NCBI GenBank assembly: GCA_002423435.1
Contig: DIWE01000023.1
Coordinates: forward strand, 1-64,000
Length of the DNA: 64,000 bases
From: Clostridiales bacterium UBA6114
GTDB lineage: Bacteria > Bacillota > Clostridia > Oscillospirales > Butyricicoccaceae
Direction: 5' to 3'
Shown here: one piece after another, positions 59,813 to 64,000 of the stretch
Position numbering within the stretch: position 1 is the first letter of the stretch
Layout: the number at the start of each line of letters is the position of its first letter
Position numbers and translations under genes: made by a program
Notes under the pieces: generated by a model
Database searches by the model: none
Seen by the model: the letters and a program-made list of their open reading frames with translations, nothing else
Told to the model about the DNA's origin: nothing

Positions 59813-60313
59813 ATGTTCAGAATTATTTTAGTAATGATCATTATACCGGCATGTTATAAATGGGGCAATTGGAGAAACTGGAAAGAGTATTACCCGACCA
59901 TGCTCTATTATATTATCGGGGATTTATCCTATAATGTTTTGTTTCACGACAAAATGCTTTGGGAATTCAGGAAAATGATCAGCCATACCTTCAGCGATTA
60001 TTTCGACGCATTTTTCATCGCTCCTTTTGCAATCATCATTTTTTTAACCCATTTCCCGGTTAAACTTTCTAAAACATTGCTTTATACATTCTTCTGGGCG
60101 TGTTTGTTTACTTTAGTTGAATTTCTCTCTTATGTATTGGGTTATATCATATATGCAAATGGGTGGAATATTTTCTGGTCCTTTGGTATCTACTACTTTT
60201 TGTTCCTGCTGCTAAGGGTGCATTATCACAAGCCGCTTTTGACGTGGCCGATATCCCTTGGCCTGGCCGTGGCAACGCTCGTCATATTCAAGGTGCCGTT
60301 AACCAGTATTTAA
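59813..60313 (+). CDS. CBO0543-family membrane protein, short form
   Basis: A 166-residue member with YKWGNWRNWKEYYPTMLYYI, the classical CBO0543 start, followed by GDLSYNVLFHDKMLWEF and HFPVKLSKTLLYTFFWACLF. Five segments predicted. AAAGGGATTAAA precedes ATG 59813. Same direction as its neighbours, 52 bp gap. Confidence 0.8.
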   Translation: MFRIILVMIIIPACYKWGNWRNWKEYYPTMLYYIIGDLSYNVLFHDKMLWEFRKMISHTFSDYFDAFFIAPFAIIIFLTHFPVKLSKTLLYTFFWACLFTLVEFLSYVLGYIIYANGWNIFWSFGIYYFLFLLLRVHYHKPLLTWPISLGLAVATLVIFKVPLTSI

Positions 60314-60356
60314 CGGAAATCAAGAAGCTTAAAGTATATACCTGAAAGGAATTTAT

Positions 60357-61226
60357 ATGTCCCCTTCATTTTGGAGCAACACGATTTGGTATGTTTTGCT
60401 GGGAGCCTCCAGTGTTGTCACAATGATTTTCGCGCTTAAACAATCCGGAAACCGCAAATTTACTGTAGCGTTTGCTCTGGCAATATTTGGCCTTGCTTTA
60501 CTGATTGAATCGGTGCTGGGGATTATGCTGAATGCGTATGTTTATTATCCCAAAATCGTTCGCGATCGGTTCCAGGATGCGGTTTTGGGCAATATTTTTT
60601 CGCAGACCTCGGTCGCCGCCACGTCTGCTTTGACCCTCGCATATGGGCTCTCAGCCGGATGGTATGTCATCATTGCGGCAATTTACTTCTTTATTGATAT
60701 TTTGTTTTCAAAGCTGGGTGTTTACGAGCATCACTGGTATAAATCCATATATACATTCCTCGGCTTTATTATTTTGCTTTGGCTTGTCCGAATATGGCAC
60801 GGCAAATTCCTAAGCTCGCGGAGACCCCTCCTCTATTACCTGACCTTGTTTCTGAGCACCTTTTCGGCAGCTTTGGAAACGATTATTTTGCCTTTGAAAT
60901 TAACGAAAACTCAGATTTTTCAGATTCGTTTTTATAACGACATGTCGAAAAACCATACCACGACCGCCATTTTCTATCTGATGATATTAATCACTATCCT
61001 GATCCTTATTCACAGACTGCGGCTCCACCGGACATGGACGGCAGCTTGCTTTGTTTTTTTATTTCTCATTCAATATGTCCTGTATCGCAGCGGCATCATT
61101 TATTTCAAAGAAGGCTGGTTTACAGCGGCAACTATAACCGATCTGTTCGGGGTGTATCTGTGGATTGTTCTTTCGGATCGTTTTCTGCGCCAAAGGCCCG
61201 CCGCACCCGACAGGCCGGAAATATAA
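60357..61226 (+). CDS. Eight-segment membrane protein, unknown family
   Basis: A 289-residue integral membrane protein with about eight hydrophobic segments, ending in a short basic/Pro-rich tail. AAAGGAATTTAT precedes ATG 60357. Visible stretches: YEHHWYKSIYTFLGFIILLW and SRRPLLYYLTLFLSTFSAAL. Last gene of the CBO0543 cluster and probably functionally linked, but I cannot name a family. Confidence 0.6.
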   Translation: MSPSFWSNTIWYVLLGASSVVTMIFALKQSGNRKFTVAFALAIFGLALLIESVLGIMLNAYVYYPKIVRDRFQDAVLGNIFSQTSVAATSALTLAYGLSAGWYVIIAAIYFFIDILFSKLGVYEHHWYKSIYTFLGFIILLWLVRIWHGKFLSSRRPLLYYLTLFLSTFSAALETIILPLKLTKTQIFQIRFYNDMSKNHTTTAIFYLMILITILILIHRLRLHRTWTAACFVFLFLIQYVLYRSGIIYFKEGWFTAATITDLFGVYLWIVLSDRFLRQRPAAPDRPEI

Positions 61227-61233
61227 AGGCAGA

Positions 61234-61276
61234 GCAAGACTAAACCGGCACCAAAATGATGCCGGTTTAGTCTTGC
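61234..61276. terminator. Perfect 17-bp hairpin between convergent operons
   Basis: GCAAGACTAAACCGGCA (61234-61250) pairs perfectly with 61260-61276. No T tract follows on the plus strand, but it lies between the CBO0543 cluster and agrB and probably ends both transcripts. Confidence 0.6.
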
Positions 61277-61313
61277 GCGCCGGATAAGTTTAATTACATA
61301 GCTGCGATACTTT

Positions 61314-61889
61314 TTATGATAACCTTATCCGGTTTGGAATACTGCCCAATATAAGCATGACGCTTAGGGCTAAAAGCGATACGCTTATACATGGGAGTAT
61401 TTGATTGAATCCTAAGCCAAACATTGACAATAGGATACAAATCTCAGCCATTAGAATGATCCTTGTCCGCTTTTTGTAAACTGATACTTCTATCCGATCC
61501 AACGGTTTGTTTCTGGCTGCCACAGGTGCGAGAACAAAAATGATTATTCCTGCTGCAAGTGCCACACTCAAACAAATAAGATTCGTCCAGGAAATGAATC
61601 TTATTGCCAAAAGTACTGCCGAGGTAAGCACTATAGAGAGAAAATAGCATTGCGACTGCGTTTTGGCATGATACCCACCTGCAAAAGAACGCAAGGGCAG
61701 ATAGGCTATCATGAATAAGATGCTTTGCCACACCATTCCAAGAACAATGCCGATTAACATAGTTGTCAGTATGTTGATAACGATCAACAATCCCTGTTCC
61801 AATCCGTAGGTGTAAAGCTCCTTATCTTCCTTATTGATTACTCCGGCATTAATAAGCTGGTTTACGACCTTTTCAAAAGGGACGGCCAT
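61314..61889 (-). CDS. agrB: AgrB-family peptide-processing protease
   Basis: A 191-residue membrane endopeptidase that cuts and cyclises the AgrD propeptide. The catalytic pair lies in LPLRSFAGGYHAKTQSQCYF (His and Cys seven residues apart). Six or so hydrophobic segments. The start codon follows the agrD stop with no gap (TAA then ATG), so the two are translationally coupled. The gene order D-B differs from staphylococcal B-D-C-A. Confidence 0.92.
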   Translation of the reverse strand: MAVPFEKVVNQLINAGVINKEDKELYTYGLEQGLLIVINILTTMLIGIVLGMVWQSILFMIAYLPLRSFAGGYHAKTQSQCYFLSIVLTSAVLLAIRFISWTNLICLSVALAAGIIIFVLAPVAARNKPLDRIEVSVYKKRTRIILMAEICILLSMFGLGFNQILPCISVSLLALSVMLILGSIPNRIRLS

Positions 61890-62039
61890 TTAAAACTTGC
61901 GGAGTTTTTCCGCGCCTTTCGGCATTTCAGGTTGATGGATAAAACAAATGCAGTTCGTATTAGCATTTATTGCCGTGACCAATAATCCAAAGCTTGCGAC
62001 CATACCGCCCAATTTAATAAGTAGACCTTTCACAGCCAT
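61890..62039 (-). CDS. agrD: AgrD-type autoinducer propeptide
   Basis: A 49-residue peptide, starting MAVKGLLIKLGGMVASFGLL (amphipathic leader), then the core region ANTNCICFI and the charged tail HQPEMPKGAEKLRKF. The layout matches clostridial AgrD; in the Clostridium perfringens peptide the core CLWFT is followed by HQPEEPK. By that analogy the signal would be a five-membered thiolactone CICFI. A second cysteine at ring position 3 is unusual. AAAGGA lies four to five bases before ATG 62039. Produced and exported through agrB, sensed by the agrC-type kinase. Confidence 0.85.
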   Translation of the reverse strand: MAVKGLLIKLGGMVASFGLLVTAINANTNCICFIHQPEMPKGAEKLRKF

Positions 62040-62071
62040 CACTTCCTTTCATTCATACATTCCTTTTGGCA

Positions 62072-62142
62072 GTTATAACCTATCACAAAGATTGTCCTTG
62101 TGCCGGAAAATGGTAAAACTGATATATGTTTTTGGTAAAACT
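62072..62142 (-). promoter_or_regulatory. agrD promoter with AgrA-type direct repeats
   Basis: On the minus strand AGTTTTACCA occurs twice (62142-62133 and 62120-62111), a 22-bp period. This is followed, ten bases on, by a weak -35 (CAAGGA) and a -10 TATAAC (62077-62072). Direct repeats spaced by two helical turns ahead of a poor -35 are the usual pattern for LytTR regulators such as AgrA. The block 62078-62130 is 75% identical to 62893-62945. Confidence 0.65.
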
Positions 62143-62224
62143 TAAAGTGCGTCAAAGATTCAACAATTGTGCGCTCCATTATTTCAGAGAGCTTCCCGCG
62201 CCATCTGCTTTTTGGATGTACTCC

Positions 62225-62863
62225 TTAGATATCAGGTTTAATCATATTGTCGGGTTCATCCGTATCGTTTTCGGGAAACCGGGGCGGCTCGGGGAGGTCG
62301 TCTACCTGCATGTCGAAATTAAAAGACAGATCGCTTTCTTTTACCCAAAATACTTCTCCGCCGGGGAAAGAGATTAACGCCCATCCGTCTTTTCTTTCAT
62401 CAATGAACCCCGGTTGATTTTTTTGTCCAATTTTATTTCCGTTAATACCATCATAAACGGTTACATCGTGTAAGTTCGCCTGGTTGGCTTTTTCAAATAA
62501 ACTTGTGTCATAACTGATTGCTGTTTTATCTACTTTTCCTCTGATCAGTTGAGCATCACCATGTGGCAGCATGATTCTGCATGATGTATCATCTTCTTCT
62601 ATAACCAATACAATATCATTTTTATGTAATTGAAAACCAGTTAAAGGGCTTACCCCAGTTTCATAATCTTGAGGTAAAACATATCCGTTCGATATTTCGG
62701 TATCCTCCGTTATAATAGCGGTTTTTCCGTCATATGATTGGGTAACCAGGCTTTCGTCCCCCTCCGGCCCTGTATTATTGGTATTGTGATAGTCTGGGTT
62801 CACACAGCCAGTGAGAATTACCATAAAAAGCATAAGAAATATCATAACGATATTTTTTCTCAT
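62225..62863 (-). CDS. Lipoprotein of the agr locus, SH3b-like
   Basis: A 212-residue lipoprotein: signal with lipobox ILTGC (Cys about residue 20), a short Asn-rich linker, then two regions with beta-strand character (CRIMLPHGDAQLIRGKVDKT and DERKDGWALISFPGGEVFWV), the second resembling a bacterial SH3 domain. It sits between agrC and agrD and has its own promoter block like that of agrD, so it is probably part of the quorum-controlled response. Function unknown; an immunity, sensing or surface role is possible. Confidence 0.6.
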   Translation of the reverse strand: MRKNIVMIFLMLFMVILTGCVNPDYHNTNNTGPEGDESLVTQSYDGKTAIITEDTEISNGYVLPQDYETGVSPLTGFQLHKNDIVLVIEEDDTSCRIMLPHGDAQLIRGKVDKTAISYDTSLFEKANQANLHDVTVYDGINGNKIGQKNQPGFIDERKDGWALISFPGGEVFWVKESDLSFNFDMQVDDLPEPPRFPENDTDEPDNMIKPDI

Positions 62864-62892
62864 GGAAACCGCCCCTTTTGTCTAATCAATAA

Positions 62893-62956
62893 TCTATCAC
62901 AAAAACAATCTTTGTGCCGAAAGATGGCAAAACTAATATACATTGAGGGCAAAATT
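62893..62956 (-). promoter_or_regulatory. Lipoprotein promoter with AgrA-type direct repeats
   Basis: TGGCAAAACT (62925-62934) and GGGCAAAATT (62947-62956) repeat with a 22-bp period, as in the agrD promoter. The second copy overlaps the last codons of agrC. A weak -10 (GATTATTGAT, minus strand) follows. Confidence 0.55.
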
Positions 62957-64000
62957 TAAACTCTTACTTCACTATCAGCGGGGTTGTAAATCAATACGTC
63001 AACACAGAAGGTATTGTCCGCATGTCTTATCTCCATTGCGCCGTTATACTTGTCAATGGATTTTTTCACGCTTTCCAACCCGAACCCATGATTTTCCGCA
63101 TCCTTATGGGTGGTTATCAATTTATCAACTCCGTAGTACAGCTTTCCGTAGAAAGGATTGGCCACACTGATATAAAGTACGTTTCTGTCAAGCTCAACGG
63201 AAACCTCTATTTTTTTATTTTCCTTTAGCTTGGATGTCGCCTCTACGGCATTATCAAACAGGTTTCCCAAAATGGCAACCAAATCGAATGCCTGAATATT
63301 GAGTTTCCGGGGAATATGTAAATCCAGCTCAACATTGATATCCTGTCTCTTCGCTTCATGTACTTTATAGTTTAAGATGCTGTCGATTTCCGTGTTGCCC
63401 GATTTGGCATATTCTTCAATATTATTGATCAGATTGAAAGCGCTTTGCAGATATCGCAGGGCAAAGGAACTGTTGTCTTTTTCAATGAATCTCTGCAGTG
63501 CCGATATATGGTTTTTGATATCGTGGCGGAGTATTTTAATATTTTCCTGCGATTGATTTATAATATTCAGCTGTTTTATGTAAGCGTTGTTTTGCTGCAT
63601 CAAAAGATTTCTCTCCATTTTCTCCTGATAAGACTGGAGCAGAATATCATATAAATAAAATACGAAGATGTTGATCAAAAACAGGATTGCGATGCTTAAA
63701 AAGATTTTTACGAGATTCTCGCGATTTCCCTCCGTCATCAAAATAAAAGTGGAAAATAACGTCCCAAGGGGAATAACGAAGACCGCAATCCAGTGCAGCG
63801 GCGGGATATAATTTTCCGTTTTAATCATTTTAAGGTTTGAAACCACCAAAACAACAATATAAGACAAAATTTTACTGATGATTTGGGCGAGGATTAACTC
63901 TAAATCAATCCCCTCGACAAACGTATTTAACTCTAATATATTTAATATAACTATAGTAATTGTTTCAACAGAAATCAGTATTGCATATATGTAAACAACG
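62956..64000 (-). CDS. agrC: AgrC-type sensor histidine kinase (N-terminus outside window)
   Basis: A 347-residue fragment, open to the right edge. Several membrane segments occupy the visible N-terminal part, followed by a coiled coil, the H-box LRHDIKNHISALQ (phosphorylated His), N-box LFDNAVEA and G-box HGFGLESVKKS, of the GHKL/HPK10 class that senses cyclic peptides. The first membrane segments and the start are outside the window. The response regulator (AgrA) is not in the window and should lie further right. Confidence 0.88.
   Translation of the reverse strand, partial: VVYIYAILISVETITIVILNILELNTFVEGIDLELILAQIISKILSYIVVLVVSNLKMIKTENYIPPLHWIAVFVIPLGTLFSTFILMTEGNRENLVKIFLSIAILFLINIFVFYLYDILLQSYQEKMERNLLMQQNNAYIKQLNIINQSQENIKILRHDIKNHISALQRFIEKDNSSFALRYLQSAFNLINNIEEYAKSGNTEIDSILNYKVHEAKRQDINVELDLHIPRKLNIQAFDLVAILGNLFDNAVEATSKLKENKKIEVSVELDRNVLYISVANPFYGKLYYGVDKLITTHKDAENHGFGLESVKKSIDKYNGAMEIRHADNTFCVDVLIYNPADSEVRV

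Noticed and set aside
1..64000. tRNA, rRNA, CRISPR array or complete insertion sequence
   Set aside because: None seen on reading both strands. The repeats present are hairpin families, not spacer arrays, and no transposase gene is intact.

Overview
The window comes from a spore-forming, Gram-positive anaerobe of the Clostridia type. It carries a gerA-gerC-gerB germination operon, a tryptophan-type T-box riboswitch, an energy-coupling-factor (ECF) transporter, an agrD/agrB/agrC peptide-signalling locus, several CBO0543-family membrane proteins and many intrinsic terminators. The species cannot be named from the sequence. Base composition is uneven: about 1-5.6 kb and 8.2-10.9 kb are AT-rich, while the metabolic and transport operons are richer in GC. 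I saw no rRNA, tRNA or CRISPR array.

Layout. 1-5.6 kb is an accessory zone. It holds the 3' end of a large serine recombinase, an AT-rich ORC/CDC6-like P-loop ATPase, a small gene broken by an amber codon, a secreted copper-amine-oxidase-N-domain protein, and a second, diverged remnant of a recombinase 3' end. 5.8-8.1 kb is a two-gene ABC exporter. 8.4-10.8 kb has a zinc-ribbon membrane protein and two CBO0543 paralogues. 11.0-14.3 kb is ku-ligD (two-protein end joining). 14.3-16.8 kb has UDP-glucose dehydrogenase and a GT4 glycosyltransferase. 17.2-21.2 kb is the spore germination receptor operon. 21.3-22.5 kb is an Fsr-type MFS exporter. 22.7-27.3 kb is a T-box(Trp)-controlled ECF transporter with an aryl-acetate-CoA ligase. 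27.6-30.9 kb is a SPFH/zinc-ribbon operon. 31.0-36.9 kb is a LacI-linked sugar operon (isomerase, split transketolase, FGGY kinase). 37.8-45.9 kb is a hydantoinase/oxoprolinase plus TRAP-transporter cluster. 46.3-53.3 kb is a GntR regulator divergent from a second split transketolase, a zinc dehydrogenase and a second TRAP transporter. 53.5-61.2 kb has housekeeping and small genes plus a CBO0543 cluster. 61.3-64.0 kb is the agr locus, running off the right edge.

Two themes stand out. First, catabolism: two operons each pair a two-subunit transketolase with dehydrogenase, kinase or isomerase genes, under LacI- and GntR-type regulators with visible candidate operators. Second, structured non-coding DNA. 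There is a 110-bp tandem repeat whose stems change in a compensatory way, with another copy 18 kb away. An array of back-to-back hairpins lies between dctP and hyuA, and part of it recurs at 58.4 kb. A third hairpin family (core CTGCARTCTGT) occurs three times. In the agr locus an unlisted 49-codon agrD lies directly upstream of agrB. Its promoter and that of a neighbouring lipoprotein gene share direct repeats with a 22-bp period, as expected of a LytTR (AgrA-type) operator. All product names rest on reading the sequence and on remembered family features; no search was run.
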